A stretch of DNA of 64,000 bases, from NCBI RefSeq assembly GCF_032823475.1, contig NZ_CP127915.1, positions 1,674,001-1,738,000 of the forward strand, in the 5' to 3' direction. Shown here piece after piece: positions 18,685-29,057 of this stretch. Each line of letters opens with the position of its first letter. Position 1 is the first letter of the stretch. A program made the translations under genes and the position numbers. This DNA is from Acinetobacter sp. SAAs474. GTDB lineage: Bacteria; Pseudomonadota; Gammaproteobacteria; Pseudomonadales; Moraxellaceae. The notes under the pieces were generated by a model. That model did no database searches, had not been told where the DNA came from, and saw nothing but the letters and a program-made list of their open reading frames with translations.

Positions 18685-20319
18685 TCAACAATTGATTAGA
18701 TGTTTTTCAACTGTAAAATTTGGTGGTGTTAATACGGTTCGTTTTAATTGCTGTGCTTGTTCGGGATAGTCTAAGCTAAAGTGCAAGCCACGTGACTCCT
18801 GACGTTGTAAGGCACATTGTACAATCATTTCCGCAACCATCACCAGATTTCTAAGTTCAATTAAGTTTTTACTGACTTTATAGTCTTGATAATACGCTGT
18901 AATTTCATGCTTAAGCATTTCGATACGATGTAGTGCGCGTTCTAAACGTTTGGTGGTACGTACAATGCCGACATAATTCCACATGGTTTGGCGCAATTCA
19001 TCCCAATTTTGTAAGATGACGACATCTTCATCTGGATCAGTCACTTGACTATCATCCCATGAACTCACTTGAGGTAAATGGATATCAGGACTATATTGAC
19101 TTTGTATATGCTGAGCTGCTGCCATACCATAGACAAAACATTCTAACAGTGAATTACTGGCCATACGGTTAGCACCATGTAAACCCGTATATGAGGTCTC
19201 GCCAATCGCATATAAGCCTTGTAGATCGGTTTGACTATGTTCATCGACCATGACGCCACCACAAGTATAATGTGCTGCCGGTACCACAGGAATCATTTCT
19301 TTGGTGATATCAATACCTAATTCAAGTAAGCGTTGGTATAAGGTAGGGAAATGTTCTTGAATAAAATCTTGAGATTTATGTGTAATATCTAACCAGACAT
19401 GACGAATACCGAGACGTTTAATTTCAAAATCTATGGCACGTGCCACAATATCTCGTGGCGCAAGTTCAGCGCGCTCATCAAAACGCAGCATAAAACGTTC
19501 ACCATCAGGCAAGCGTAAATAAGCACCTTCACCACGCATAGCTTCAGTAATTAAAAAAGACCGTGCTTGGGGATGATATAAACAGGTTGGATGAAATTGA
19601 TTAAACTCCATATTTGCCACTCTGCATCCTGCTCGGTATGCCATGGCAATGCCATCGCCTGTGGCAATATCTGGATTGGATGTATAGAGATAAGCGTTCA
19701 TTGCACCACCACATGCCAGTGCAGTAAATGGGGCAAGAAAAGTATGTACTTTTTCAGTCCGTGTATCTAAGGCATACAGACCTATTGCACGTGTTGTCGT
19801 ATCACGAGCTGTAGGTTCAGTTTGGATAATATCGATCGCAATATAGTTTTCAAAAATTTGAATATTATCTTTTTCAAGTGCGCGTGCAACCAGGGTTGTT
19901 GAAATGGCTTTACCTGTCGCATCTGCGGCATGAATAATCCGACGATGAGAATGTCCGCCTTCACGTGTTAAGTGCAGTTGTGCCTGCTCATCTAAGGTAA
20001 ATTGAACACCTTGTGTTAATAGAAAATCAACAGCAGCTTCGCCGCCCATCACTGTTTTTTTTACCGCATCCAATTCACATAAATAAGCGCCAGCAACCAT
20101 CGTGTCATCAATATGATGTTCAATTGAGTCAGTTTTATCTAAAACTGCTGCAACACCTCCTTGGGCATAATAAGTACTTGCATCTGTTAAGTCAGATTTG
20201 GCTAAAATAGCGATTTTAAAATGACTCGGCAGTGACAGTGCGAGTGTTAAACCTGCACCACCGCTTCCAACAATAATGACATCAAACTCATGAGACGTGT
20301 TTAAATTAGACATATTCAT
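18685..20319 (-). CDS. nadB: L-aspartate oxidase
   Basis: FAD-binding Rossmann start DVIIVGSGGAGLTLALSL, substrate-loop TREGGHSHRRIIHA, and the covalent-flavin-free fumarate reductase-like core with TCGGVMVDEHSQTDLQGLYAIGE. The C-terminal helical domain is present, giving 544 residues, normal for NadB. It oxidises aspartate to iminoaspartate for NAD synthesis. The start could be ATG 20319 or 20313. It converges on tmk and is divergent from the DegP-type protease. Confidence 0.94.
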   Translation of the reverse strand: MNMSNLNTSHEFDVIIVGSGGAGLTLALSLPSHFKIAILAKSDLTDASTYYAQGGVAAVLDKTDSIEHHIDDTMVAGAYLCELDAVKKTVMGGEAAVDFLLTQGVQFTLDEQAQLHLTREGGHSHRRIIHAADATGKAISTTLVARALEKDNIQIFENYIAIDIIQTEPTARDTTTRAIGLYALDTRTEKVHTFLAPFTALACGGAMNAYLYTSNPDIATGDGIAMAYRAGCRVANMEFNQFHPTCLYHPQARSFLITEAMRGEGAYLRLPDGERFMLRFDERAELAPRDIVARAIDFEIKRLGIRHVWLDITHKSQDFIQEHFPTLYQRLLELGIDITKEMIPVVPAAHYTCGGVMVDEHSQTDLQGLYAIGETSYTGLHGANRMASNSLLECFVYGMAAAQHIQSQYSPDIHLPQVSSWDDSQVTDPDEDVVILQNWDELRQTMWNYVGIVRTTKRLERALHRIEMLKHEITAYYQDYKVSKNLIELRNLVMVAEMIVQCALQRQESRGLHFSLDYPEQAQQLKRTVLTPPNFTVEKHLINC

Positions 20320-20799
20320 CGGCTAATTTGAGAAAAAGTTCATTAATAACAACGTTTTTTTTTGAAAAAGGCAAGGAAATAGCGCTTAAATTTGATATTG
20401 GAAATTTAGATCAAACATGGAAATGTCACTAAACGCTTGTTTAAAAAATATAATTGACCAATATGACTACTGCGATTGTGATATTGGTAGCGGGATGACG
20501 GTGTGGGCTGTGAGTGTGACAGCCTTTGATATTTAGGGCGACAGCATTTCATCAAATAAAATGCAAATATAATTCAGCATGCTGAGATTTTATGACATAT
20601 TTTAAGGTGATTTTAATGCGGAATGTGTTGAATAAATATTGCGCCTGATTATGCTGTAATGGTCACATGATGTATCCGTTATGATGATATTGACTGACTG
20701 TATTGATGATGAATATGATTCGCATATAGAGGTTAAACGTTAAGTTTGATGTGTGATCATGCTATATCCAGATTGAAAATTATTGAGTGAATCGTGTAT
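20320..20799. other. Divergent intergenic region, nadB / degP-type gene
   Basis: About 475 bases with no supported gene or strong hairpin. It must carry promoters for both neighbours. Short start-to-stop runs (for example ATGCGGAATGTG at about 20615) end within a few codons and lack ribosome binding sites. Confidence 0.45.
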
Positions 20800-22203
20800 A
20801 TGAAAAAAAATTATCTACAAAAAAGTTTATACGCTGGCATATTTGCTATGACAGCAATGCATAGTCAGGCAAGCTCTCCTGTTGACTTTTCTAACTTGGT
20901 TGAACAAGTCAGCCCAGCTGTGGTACGGGTAAATGTTGTAAAAAAAATGACACAGGAAGAGTTATTACAAGAACAAATACCTGAAATTTTAAGACGATTT
21001 TTTGGTAATCAAGTGGTGATTCCACAGCAGCAGACGCCACAGGAAAAAGTAGGTTCGGGGAGTGCTTTTTTTATCAGTAAAGATGGTTATTTACTCACCA
21101 ATCATCATGTGGTTGAAAATGCCTCAAAGGTGACGATTGTTTTAAATGATCGCCGTGAGTTAGATGCCAAAGTTGTTGGAAGTGATGCACGTACAGATGT
21201 GGCATTACTTAAAGTTACCGGTACAAATTTTCCAGAATTAAAAGCAGGCAATGTCGACCGACTCAAAGTCGGTGAGCCTGTACTTGCGATTGGTTCACCA
21301 TTTGGTTTTGATTATTCTGCCTCAGCAGGTATTGTGAGTGCCAAAATGCGTAATATGCAAGGCGAAGCGACGGTCCCTTTTATTCAAACTGATGTGGCAT
21401 TAAATCCAGGAAATTCTGGCGGACCATTATTTAACCAGCGTGGTGAAGTGGTTGGTGTTAACTCTAGAATTTTTAGCGGTACTGGCGGTTATATGGGGCT
21501 GTCTTTTTCTATTCCAATAGATGTTGCCATTGATGTGGCTGACCAGTTGAAAAAAACAGGAAAAGTGACACGACCTTATTTAGGTGTCGGTTTGCAAGAA
21601 ATTGATCGTACTTTAGCTGAAGCTTATAAACTTCCAAAACCGGAAGGCTCTTTAATTACCCAAGTTAATCCAAATTCTCCTGCCGCAAAAGCTGGATTAA
21701 AAGCGGGTGACGTTATTTTAAAATTAAATGGAATTGATATTCCAAGTACCGTACAACTTTTTAGTTATTTAAATCGTGCTGTACCGGGGCAAACCCTAAA
21801 TTTTGAAATCTTACGTGATGATAAGCGCCAAAATATTTCAGTCACGTTAACCACTGCACCAGATGATACACCTGCTTCAGAGCGGGCACAAAATACAGCA
21901 AATAGTGGCCCTACATTAGGTGTGGCGATACGAGAATTGGCGCCAGCAGAACTTGCTCAATTAAATATTAAAGGTGGTGTATTGATACAAGATGTCCGCC
22001 GTGGTGGAATTGCAGCAACGGCTGGTTTAGCACAAGGTGATGTTATTGTGCAAATCAATAATACTGAGGTGATTAATCCAGCACAATTTGCACAGTTGGT
22101 TAAATCACTAAAACTAGGTTCTGTTGCACGTGTAACGCTTATTCGTCAAGGTACACGAGCGATTGTGGGTATGCGTATTACAGACAATAAAAATCCGCAA
22201 TGA
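20800..22203 (+). CDS. degP: DegP/MucD-type periplasmic serine protease
   Basis: Signal peptide (MKKNYLQKSLYAGIFAMTAMHSQA) followed by a trypsin-like domain. Catalytic residues in numbering from this ATG are about His103 in LLTNHHVVE, Asp133 in ARTDVALLK and Ser206 in NPGNSGGPL. Two PDZ domains follow (about residues 255-350 and 370-460). It degrades or refolds misfolded envelope proteins. The frame opens at GTG 20794, but ATG 20800 starts the natural signal peptide. At 467 residues it matches MucD of pseudomonads. Confidence 0.92.
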   Translation: MKKNYLQKSLYAGIFAMTAMHSQASSPVDFSNLVEQVSPAVVRVNVVKKMTQEELLQEQIPEILRRFFGNQVVIPQQQTPQEKVGSGSAFFISKDGYLLTNHHVVENASKVTIVLNDRRELDAKVVGSDARTDVALLKVTGTNFPELKAGNVDRLKVGEPVLAIGSPFGFDYSASAGIVSAKMRNMQGEATVPFIQTDVALNPGNSGGPLFNQRGEVVGVNSRIFSGTGGYMGLSFSIPIDVAIDVADQLKKTGKVTRPYLGVGLQEIDRTLAEAYKLPKPEGSLITQVNPNSPAAKAGLKAGDVILKLNGIDIPSTVQLFSYLNRAVPGQTLNFEILRDDKRQNISVTLTTAPDDTPASERAQNTANSGPTLGVAIRELAPAELAQLNIKGGVLIQDVRRGGIAATAGLAQGDVIVQINNTEVINPAQFAQLVKSLKLGSVARVTLIRQGTRAIVGMRITDNKNPQ

Positions 22204-22552
22204 TGATTAAATATCAATTGAATCATGTGTGCCATTTTTAAATTTTGGTACGGAAATGTTTTATGGATGACAACGTCGCTGGACAGAGCTTCGGATGTTA
22301 AGGGGATGATGGGTGATTTTATGAAGTCTCAAAAGATCACCGCTTAAGTACAATTGAACAACGTGAAATGTTCTGCCCTGTACGTTGCTATAGATAACGT
22401 ATTGATATTGATCTTAAGATATGATGTTTTTAGACTTTTCATCTCTTTGCTGTGAGGGAATACAGCACATCATTTCCTATATCGCGTTATTTTAGTGGTC
22501 ATATATGCTAAAGTCCGTGCTTAAGCATGCATATTTTTGAATAGGTTTATAG
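22204..22552. other. Intergenic region downstream of the protease
   Basis: 349 bases without a supported gene and without a convincing terminator. Only weak partial dyads are visible (for example around 22310-22345). Confidence 0.4.
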
Positions 22553-23002
22553 ATGACCGATGTTTTTGATTTAAGCATAGTTGTAGAACCACAGCATATT
22601 GATATTTTGGGGCATGTAAATAATGTGGTTTATGTCAGTTGGATGCAAGATGTAGCTTCAGCTCATATTGAGGCATTAGGTTTGGGGTTACAACAATATA
22701 TTGCATTAAAGCATGCCATGGTCGCAGTTGAACATCATGTACAATATCGAAAAGCAGCCTTGGTGAATGATGAAATTGTATTAAGAACATGGCTAGATGA
22801 TCTCAATGCATTGTATTTATCACGACAATATGTGTTTTATCGTGCTAAAGATCAAACGATATTGTTTGTTGCTAATACCAAATGGGCATGCGTGGAAATT
22901 GCGACAGGCCGCGCTAAGAGAATGTCACCCAGCTTTACTCAAGCCTACCAGCCAATTTCAGCTCGGATAAATCCGCTTGATTTTAGTATTTATCATGAAT
23001 GA
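22553..23002 (+). CDS. Hotdog-fold acyl-CoA thioesterase
   Basis: The motif HIDILGHVNNVVYVSWMQD places the conserved Asp/Asn-His-containing helix of the 4-hydroxybenzoyl-CoA thioesterase-like family (YbgC/FadM style). The strand pattern VNDEIVLRTWLDDL and FVANTKWACVEI also fit. Length 149 residues is normal. It hydrolyses some acyl-CoA in the cytoplasm; the chain is unknown. It converges on a lipoprotein gene. Confidence 0.85.
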   Translation: MTDVFDLSIVVEPQHIDILGHVNNVVYVSWMQDVASAHIEALGLGLQQYIALKHAMVAVEHHVQYRKAALVNDEIVLRTWLDDLNALYLSRQYVFYRAKDQTILFVANTKWACVEIATGRAKRMSPSFTQAYQPISARINPLDFSIYHE

Positions 23003-23009
23003 ATCTCAG

Positions 23010-23056
23010 CCAATCTATTCGTACTTAAGAGCAGATCAAGCGTACAAATAGATTGG
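23010..23056 (-). terminator. 15-bp stem between convergent genes
   Basis: 23010-23024 and 23042-23056 are complementary across a 17-base loop. As minus-strand RNA all 15 positions pair (one as U-G); as plus-strand RNA one position is a C-A mismatch. It directly follows the lipoprotein gene on the minus strand. No T run follows, so it may stabilise the 3' end rather than terminate by itself. Confidence 0.55.
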
Positions 23057-23065
23057 GAAGGGTAT

Positions 23066-23761
23066 CTAATCAAAAATTTTATGAATGGCTTGAATGGGTA
23101 AAGTAATCACATCAAAGGCAACTGCAAATGGAAAAAGTAATAGCTTTTCCCCCGAATTTTGTTGTTTAGAACTTGAAGATTGTTGCTGTTGCTGGGTATA
23201 AATACGAATGTTATATGCTTTACTTAAGGGTTTGAGTGCTGCTCTATTATTGGCGCCAGGATAAACTAATCCTGTTAAAGGAATATCTAGACAAAACCGT
23301 TGTGAGTTTAAGCGTTGATCACTTGATGATGTGCATTCTCGCGCATTATTTTCAATAAAAAATTCACGATCTTTTTTCTGAATATCTTCAGAAAGCATAA
23401 TATATTCTAACGGCAGTACACCATTAAATTTGCCATCATTATGCTCAGAATGAAATGCCAAGGCTTTGCTTACTTTAATACGTTTTGGATCAAGTGTATT
23501 TAATACCTGACTAAATTGAGTTCCTCCACTGGTTAAAACATAACTATTTTTCTGTCCCGCAATCACGATGCTGTCAGCTGGAAGTTCAGCGATATATTGT
23601 GAGGGTTTACCAAATGCTAATACTTGATCTTCGAGCAGCAATTTTTGCACAGTATGTGAAGTACTTTTATGTTGATCTTTATTGAGTAGTGTTGTGGTGG
23701 CACAGCCACTGCTGAATAGACTTGCTGTAAGTGTTATAAAAAATAGATAATTTTTTTTCAT
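23066..23761 (-). CDS. Putative outer-envelope lipoprotein, 231 aa
   Basis: MKKNYLFFITLTASLFSSGCATTT is a lipoprotein signal with lipobox SSGC, lipid-modified Cys at residue 20. The mature part has no domain I can name. It contains a possible disulfide pair (ARECTSSS and RFCLDIP), a Gln/Ser-rich low-complexity stretch (TQQQQQSSSSKQQ), and a hydrophobic C-terminal segment LLLFPFAVAFDVITLPIQAI. It resembles other Moraxellaceae lipoproteins that end in a similar hydrophobic stretch. It is probably monocistronic. Confidence 0.75.
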   Translation of the reverse strand: MKKNYLFFITLTASLFSSGCATTTLLNKDQHKSTSHTVQKLLLEDQVLAFGKPSQYIAELPADSIVIAGQKNSYVLTSGGTQFSQVLNTLDPKRIKVSKALAFHSEHNDGKFNGVLPLEYIMLSEDIQKKDREFFIENNARECTSSSDQRLNSQRFCLDIPLTGLVYPGANNRAALKPLSKAYNIRIYTQQQQQSSSSKQQNSGEKLLLFPFAVAFDVITLPIQAIHKIFD

Positions 23762-24225
23762 AGATAGGAAAATCGCTGTTTAAGTTAAAAAATATCGGGT
23801 GTGACATCGACTTTAAGTTCAATCATCTATCAGGGATGATGCGTTTTGTCTCGCGTTAAAAGACGAGTTGGTTTTAACAAATATAGAACGCCATAATTTT
23901 TCGTCAATATCGTTGAATCTAGGAACACCTATTCAAAATAATATTGTTATTCAAGCCGATTGACTATTTGATTCATCTGATTTTACGTGCTGATGATCAT
24001 TTAAGCATTGCATATCTGCAGCATAATTTAACATTAATTGATGCTATGCTTAAGTGAGATATACATTTAACTTTAATTCGGTCCTATATTTTATTGATCC
24101 GTAATCTATATTTTTAACTGTTATCTGCTTATACTGTGCGAAACTCATAGAAACATTCTTTTTACACGTCATACGTACTTTTAAGATACAAGTACATGAT
24201 GGTGTACATATTTTTAAGGTAACAC
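23762..24225. other. Divergent intergenic region ahead of lepA
   Basis: 464 bases with no supported gene. It should contain promoters for the lipoprotein gene and the lepA operon; a TTTAAC...TACTGT pair near 24112-24139 is a weak sigma-70 candidate. GTAAC lies just before the lepA ATG. Confidence 0.4.
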
Positions 24226-26043
24226 ATGGCAACAGCTAAAAAGTCTGTAGATATCAATAACATACGAAATTTCTCAATTATTGCACATATTGATCATGGT
24301 AAGTCAACACTTGCCGATCGATTCATTCAAATGTGTGGTGGCCTGCAGGATCGTGAAATGCAAGCTCAAGTTCTTGACTCAATGGAGTTGGAGCGTGAGC
24401 GTGGAATTACGATTAAAGCAACATCGGTGACGTTATATTACACACATCCTAATGGTCAAGAATATCAATTAAATTTCATTGATACACCAGGGCACGTGGA
24501 CTTTTCTTATGAAGTATCTCGTTCACTTGCTGCATGTGAAGGTGCGTTATTGGTTGTTGATGCTGCACAAGGTGTAGAAGCCCAGTCAGTTGCAAACTGC
24601 TATACGGCAATTGAGCAAGGTCTAGAAGTTTTACCTATTCTCAATAAAATTGATCTACCTCAAGCTGAACCGGAACGTGTTGTTCATGAAATAGAAGAAA
24701 TTATTGGTATCGAAGCAACACATGCTCCGACATGTTCGGCAAAAACAGGTTTAGGTGTAGAGCAAGTTCTGGAAACTTTGGTGGATATTATTCCAGCACC
24801 ACAAGGCGATCGGGACGCACCATTACAAGCATTAATTGTTGATTCATGGTTTGATAATTATCTAGGTGTTGTATCACTGGTCCGTATTAAACAAGGCCGA
24901 GTGCGTAAAGGCGATAAAATGTTGATGAAATCAACAGGTCAAACCCATATTATCACTTCAGTCGGCATTTTTAATCCTAAACATACCGAAACAGGTATAT
25001 TGGAAGCAGGTGAAGTCGGTTTTGTGATCGCAGGAATTAAAGATATCTTTGGTGCACCTGTTGGCGATACGATTACCTTGGCAACAACGCCTGAAGTGAC
25101 AACATTACCAGGTTTTAAAAAAGTTAAACCTCAAGTGTATGCTGGATTATTTCCAATTGATGCGAGTGATTTTGAACCATTTCGTGAAGCATTGCATAAA
25201 TTACAGATTAATGATTCAGCACTATTTTTTGAACCAGAAAGTTCTGATGCTTTAGGTTTTGGTTTCCGTTGCGGCTTTCTGGGTATGCTGCATATGGAAA
25301 TTGTACAAGAGCGTTTAGAGCGTGAATATGATTTAGACTTGATCTCATCTGCGCCAACGGTAATTTATGAAGCTGTGATGAAAAATGGTCAAACCATTTA
25401 TATTGATAGTCCATCAAAAATGCCAGATGGTTCAACAGTTGAAGATTTACGTGAACCGATTGCGGAATGTCATATCTTAGTACCACAAGAATATTTGGGT
25501 AATGTCATGACCTTATGTATTGAGCGTCGTGGGGTACAAAAAGATATGAAATTTTTAGGCAATCAGGTTTCAATCACCTTTGAGATTCCAATGGCTGAAG
25601 TGGTTATGGATTTCTTTGATAAATTGAAATCTTGTTCACGTGGATTCGCATCTCTTGATTATAACTTTGTACGTTTTGAAAGCTCATCTTTAGTCAAAGT
25701 CGATGTGTTAATTAATGGTGATCGTGTTGATGCTTTGGCCATGATTTGTCATCGTAATGATGCACGTCATCGTGGTATTGCACTGGTCGAAAAAATGAAA
25801 GATCTAATTCCGCGTCAAATGTTTGATGTGGCAATTCAAGCTGCGATTGGTGCACAAATTATTGCACGTTCAACTGTTAAAGCGATGCGTAAAAACGTAT
25901 TGGCTAAGTGTTATGGGGGCGACGTTTCTCGTAAGAAGAAACTATTGTCGAAGCAAAAAGAAGGTAAGAAGCGTATGAAGCAAGTGGGAAGCGTTGAAAT
26001 TCCACAAGAAGCATTCCTTGCCGTATTGAAAGTAGAACGATAA
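24226..26043 (+). CDS. lepA: Elongation factor 4 (LepA)
   Basis: GTPase signatures [19 protein letters not shown] and LNKIDLP, followed by EF-G-like domains and the LepA-specific C-terminal domain ending in [16 protein letters not shown]. At 605 residues it is slightly longer than E. coli LepA (599). It acts on translating or assembling ribosomes. lepB follows by 22 bases, so lepA-lepB is an operon as in most proteobacteria. Confidence 0.97.
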   Translation: MATAKKSVDINNIRNFSIIAHIDHGKSTLADRFIQMCGGLQDREMQAQVLDSMELERERGITIKATSVTLYYTHPNGQEYQLNFIDTPGHVDFSYEVSRSLAACEGALLVVDAAQGVEAQSVANCYTAIEQGLEVLPILNKIDLPQAEPERVVHEIEEIIGIEATHAPTCSAKTGLGVEQVLETLVDIIPAPQGDRDAPLQALIVDSWFDNYLGVVSLVRIKQGRVRKGDKMLMKSTGQTHIITSVGIFNPKHTETGILEAGEVGFVIAGIKDIFGAPVGDTITLATTPEVTTLPGFKKVKPQVYAGLFPIDASDFEPFREALHKLQINDSALFFEPESSDALGFGFRCGFLGMLHMEIVQERLEREYDLDLISSAPTVIYEAVMKNGQTIYIDSPSKMPDGSTVEDLREPIAECHILVPQEYLGNVMTLCIERRGVQKDMKFLGNQVSITFEIPMAEVVMDFFDKLKSCSRGFASLDYNFVRFESSSLVKVDVLINGDRVDALAMICHRNDARHRGIALVEKMKDLIPRQMFDVAIQAAIGAQIIARSTVKAMRKNVLAKCYGGDVSRKKKLLSKQKEGKKRMKQVGSVEIPQEAFLAVLKVER

Positions 26044-26065
26044 TAAGATAGAGGTCATTTAGCTC

Positions 26066-26893
26066 ATGGATTTTGATTTTAATTTAATTCTGGTACCCGT
26101 TACACTGATTTTATTTGTAGTGTGGCTGTTAGATAAATTGGTTTTTAAGGAGCGAAAATCAAAAGGGCGTGGTAATGAAAAAGCAATTATTCGATGGGCT
26201 TATGATTTCTGGCCAGTATTGGCTGTAGTGTTATGTCTACGTTCATTTTTATATGAACCATTCAATATTCCATCTGATTCTATGGTACCGACTTTAGAAA
26301 CAGGTGATTTTATTTTAGTCAATAAGTTTGACTATGGTGTCCGTTTACCGATTATTAATAAAAAAATTATTGATGTGGGTGAGCCAGAGCGCGGAGATGT
26401 GATTGTTTTCCGTTATCCGCCACAGCCAAGCATTAGCTATATTAAACGTGTGGTGGGATTGCCTGGCGATCATATTGTGTATGATCATGGACAATTGATT
26501 ATTAATGGACAAAAAGTCTCTAAAACACCAATCAAGTTTAGTCGTGAAAAAGATATTTTAGATACGCCTAATTCTTTGTATTATAAAGAAAAATTAGGAG
26601 ATCATACCTTTACCATGCGTGAGTTGGAAGGGGTGAATGTAGCCAGTCAAGCGCCGTTTCTTAAATATGTTAATGGTGAGAAGTTTGTTGCTCAAAATGG
26701 TCAATACTGGGAAGTGAATGTACCTAAAGGTCAATATTTTGCCATGGGTGATAACCGTGATCAGAGTGCTGATAGCCGCTTTTGGGGATTTGTACCTGAA
26801 GAAAATTTAACAGGTCGAGCATTCTATATCTGGATGCACAAAGAGCCAGGATTCCATTTACCATCGTTTAGTCGTAATGGTTCTATTGATTAA
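26066..26893 (+). CDS. lepB: Signal peptidase I
   Basis: Two N-terminal membrane segments flank a basic loop. The catalytic Ser is residue 72 in NIPSDSMVPTL and the Lys general base is residue 127 in YIKRVVGLPGD. Box E GDNRDQSADSRFWG is also present. It cleaves signal peptides of exported proteins at the periplasmic face. The 275-residue length is normal. The usual DUF4845 gene between lepB and rnc in many relatives is not present here. Confidence 0.96.
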   Translation: MDFDFNLILVPVTLILFVVWLLDKLVFKERKSKGRGNEKAIIRWAYDFWPVLAVVLCLRSFLYEPFNIPSDSMVPTLETGDFILVNKFDYGVRLPIINKKIIDVGEPERGDVIVFRYPPQPSISYIKRVVGLPGDHIVYDHGQLIINGQKVSKTPIKFSREKDILDTPNSLYYKEKLGDHTFTMRELEGVNVASQAPFLKYVNGEKFVAQNGQYWEVNVPKGQYFAMGDNRDQSADSRFWGFVPEENLTGRAFYIWMHKEPGFHLPSFSRNGSID

Positions 26894-27110
26894 GTAGAAG
26901 ATTGTTCTTGAGCAAGTATGAACATGACAAATCAGCAGCATCGATTGTAACTTTTAATGTTACAATAGTATGAGATGTTACTGCTACTCACCACACATGC
27001 GGTGGGGCTTGTTTTAATGGATAATATGACGCCAGTCATATTTCTATCTAACATTAAAGTTTAAAGATGTGACCATAGTGAAATATAAATCAGTATGGTT
27101 GATAAATAAA

Positions 27111-27147
27111 TGATAGCAAGATGGGCGCATGTCCTGTCTTGCTGTTG
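27111..27147 (+). promoter_or_regulatory. Hairpin in the rnc leader, possible RNase III target
   Basis: 27111-27125 can pair with 27133-27147 as plus-strand RNA: 15 consecutive pairs including several G-U, with a 7-base loop. The strong core is AGCAAGA with TCTTGCT. It ends 27 bases before the rnc start codon and has no T run. In E. coli, RNase III cuts a stem in its own leader to limit its synthesis; position here suggests the same, which is inference. Confidence 0.45.
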
Positions 27148-27174
27148 ATTTGCTATTAAAGTTCGAGAAAAGTT

Positions 27175-27876
27175 TTGATCAAAGCTCAATCCAAGCTAAA
27201 TGAAATGCGTTTAGCGAGTCGTATCGGTTATCAATTTAAGCAATCTGAATTGTTACAGTTAGCACTAACCCATCGATCGGTGAGCCATAAATACAATTAT
27301 GAGCGTTTAGAGTTTTTGGGTGACTCGTTATTGGGTATGATTATTGCGCATTATCTATACCATGCTTATCCCAATGAAAATGAAGGGCGTTTAACCCGTA
27401 TGCGTGCAACACTGGTTCGTCAGGAAGCATTAGGTAAAATTGCCAATGATTTAAAATTAAGCCAGCACTTGATTTTAAGTACTGGAGAGTTGAAATCTGG
27501 TGGACATCATCGTGAATCCATATTGGCCGATACTGTAGAATCCATTATTGGGGCAATTTATCTGGATTGTGGTGATCTTAATCAACTGCGTACAATTGTG
27601 CTAAAGTGGTATGAGCCTTACTTAGAGTATATTGAACCAACAGATCAACTCAAAGATCCAAAGTCACGCTTACAAGAATATTTGCAAGCACGTAAAAAGC
27701 CTTTACCTATTTATGATGTTGTTGATATTCAAGGGGATGCACCGCATCAACATTTTACAGTAGAATGTCAAGTTGAAGGCCTTCCGATTATGAAGGGTGA
27801 AGGATCAAGTCGCCGCTTTGCTGAACAGGCAGTTGCGGCAGATATTTTAAAATTAATGGAGCAAAAGTCTAAATGA
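27175..27876 (+). CDS. rnc: Ribonuclease III
   Basis: The nuclease signature ERLEFLGDSLLG, the second acidic patch in ESILADTVESIIGA, and a C-terminal double-stranded RNA-binding domain (KDPKSRLQEYLQ to the end) are present. It processes rRNA and other double-stranded RNA. The start is TTG at 27175, chosen because it gives the usual Moraxellaceae N-terminus of about 13 residues before SRIGYQF; the next ATG (27205) lacks a ribosome binding site. era overlaps by four bases (ATGA). Confidence 0.94.
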   Translation: MIKAQSKLNEMRLASRIGYQFKQSELLQLALTHRSVSHKYNYERLEFLGDSLLGMIIAHYLYHAYPNENEGRLTRMRATLVRQEALGKIANDLKLSQHLILSTGELKSGGHHRESILADTVESIIGAIYLDCGDLNQLRTIVLKWYEPYLEYIEPTDQLKDPKSRLQEYLQARKKPLPIYDVVDIQGDAPHQHFTVECQVEGLPIMKGEGSSRRFAEQAVAADILKLMEQKSK

Positions 27877-28901
27877 CTACTCATTCCGATCACATCGATG
27901 CTGATCACGAGTCGCAAAGCGACAATAATGACTTAATTGGTCAGTTTTTTAGTGCACAAGGTACAGAAATTCCATCAGATTACCGTAGTGGATTTGTGGC
28001 CATTGTTGGTCGTCCAAATGTGGGTAAATCGACACTAATGAATCATTTGCTGGGACAAAAACTGTCGATTACCTCACGTAAACCGCAAACAACACGGCAT
28101 AAAATTGTAGGAATTGATTCTCGTGAAAAATCTCAAGCTGTATTTGTAGATACTCCGGGAATGCATAAGAAGGAAGTTCGTGCCATCAATAAAATGATGA
28201 ATCGTGCTGCATCTTCTGCCTTGCGTGATGTAAATTTGGTTCTATTTGTGGTCGATGCACAAAAATGGACTCAAAATGACGAATTGGTTTTAGAGAAGTT
28301 AAAAAATGCTGAAATGCCTGTCATTTTGGTGATTAATAAACTAGATACGTTAGAAAATAAAAATTTTGCATTACCTTTGATTCAAGAGCGTGCAAAACTG
28401 ATGAATTTTGCAGAAATTGTACCAGTATCTGCATTGCGTGGTGCTAACTTAGAGCATTTGCGCGATACCATTGCGCAATATCTGCCTTTTCAGCCACCAT
28501 TGTATTCATTAGATCAGGTCACAGATCGTTCAGAGCGATTCTTGGCTTCCGAAATTATTCGTGAAAAGATTATGCGTCAATTAGGTGAAGAGTTACCTTA
28601 TGACTTAACGGTTCAAATCGAATCTTTTAAAACCGAAGAACCGAGTTTGAATACAAAAACAGGACGTATGAAAGCGGCATGTACTTATATTGATGCGACC
28701 ATTTTTGTTGACCGTCCTGGACAAAAAGCCATTGTTATTGGTGAAAAAGGTACCAAGCTGAAAAAAATTGGTATGGATGCACGTGTTGACATGGAAAAAA
28801 TGTTTGAACAGAAGATTATGCTGACACTTTGGGTTAAGGTAAAAGGTGGTTGGTCTGATGATGAACGTGCCTTGAAAAGTTTAGGTTATAGTGATATTTA
28901 A
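27873..28901 (+). CDS. era: GTPase Era
   Basis: G-motifs GRPNVGKST, DTPGMH and NKLD, followed by a KH RNA-binding domain with VIGEKGTKLKKIG. It binds the 3' end of 16S rRNA and helps 30S maturation. 342 residues is longer than E. coli Era (301); the extra part is an acidic, His/Asp-rich head of about 35 residues (DHIDADHESQSDNNDL), a feature of this group. It is translationally coupled to rnc. Confidence 0.96.
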   Translation: MTTHSDHIDADHESQSDNNDLIGQFFSAQGTEIPSDYRSGFVAIVGRPNVGKSTLMNHLLGQKLSITSRKPQTTRHKIVGIDSREKSQAVFVDTPGMHKKEVRAINKMMNRAASSALRDVNLVLFVVDAQKWTQNDELVLEKLKNAEMPVILVINKLDTLENKNFALPLIQERAKLMNFAEIVPVSALRGANLEHLRDTIAQYLPFQPPLYSLDQVTDRSERFLASEIIREKIMRQLGEELPYDLTVQIESFKTEEPSLNTKTGRMKAACTYIDATIFVDRPGQKAIVIGEKGTKLKKIGMDARVDMEKMFEQKIMLTLWVKVKGGWSDDERALKSLGYSDI

Positions 28902-29057
28902 TCGCAACAGATGTGTGTTTTGATGTGATTAAATGGTTGAAAATAGGTAGGAAATATATTTGATCCTTATTCACCAATATTATGTCAAAACGACATCGTT
29001 TTATATTGAACAATAATTAATGATGTGTTGATCATTAAATGAAGATATGGAGCTGTA

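Noticed and set aside
26944..26966. ATTGTAAC/GTTACAAT inverted repeat after lepB
   Set aside because: Eight pairs, weak AT composition, no T run; I could not tell it from chance, although it may be a weak terminator.
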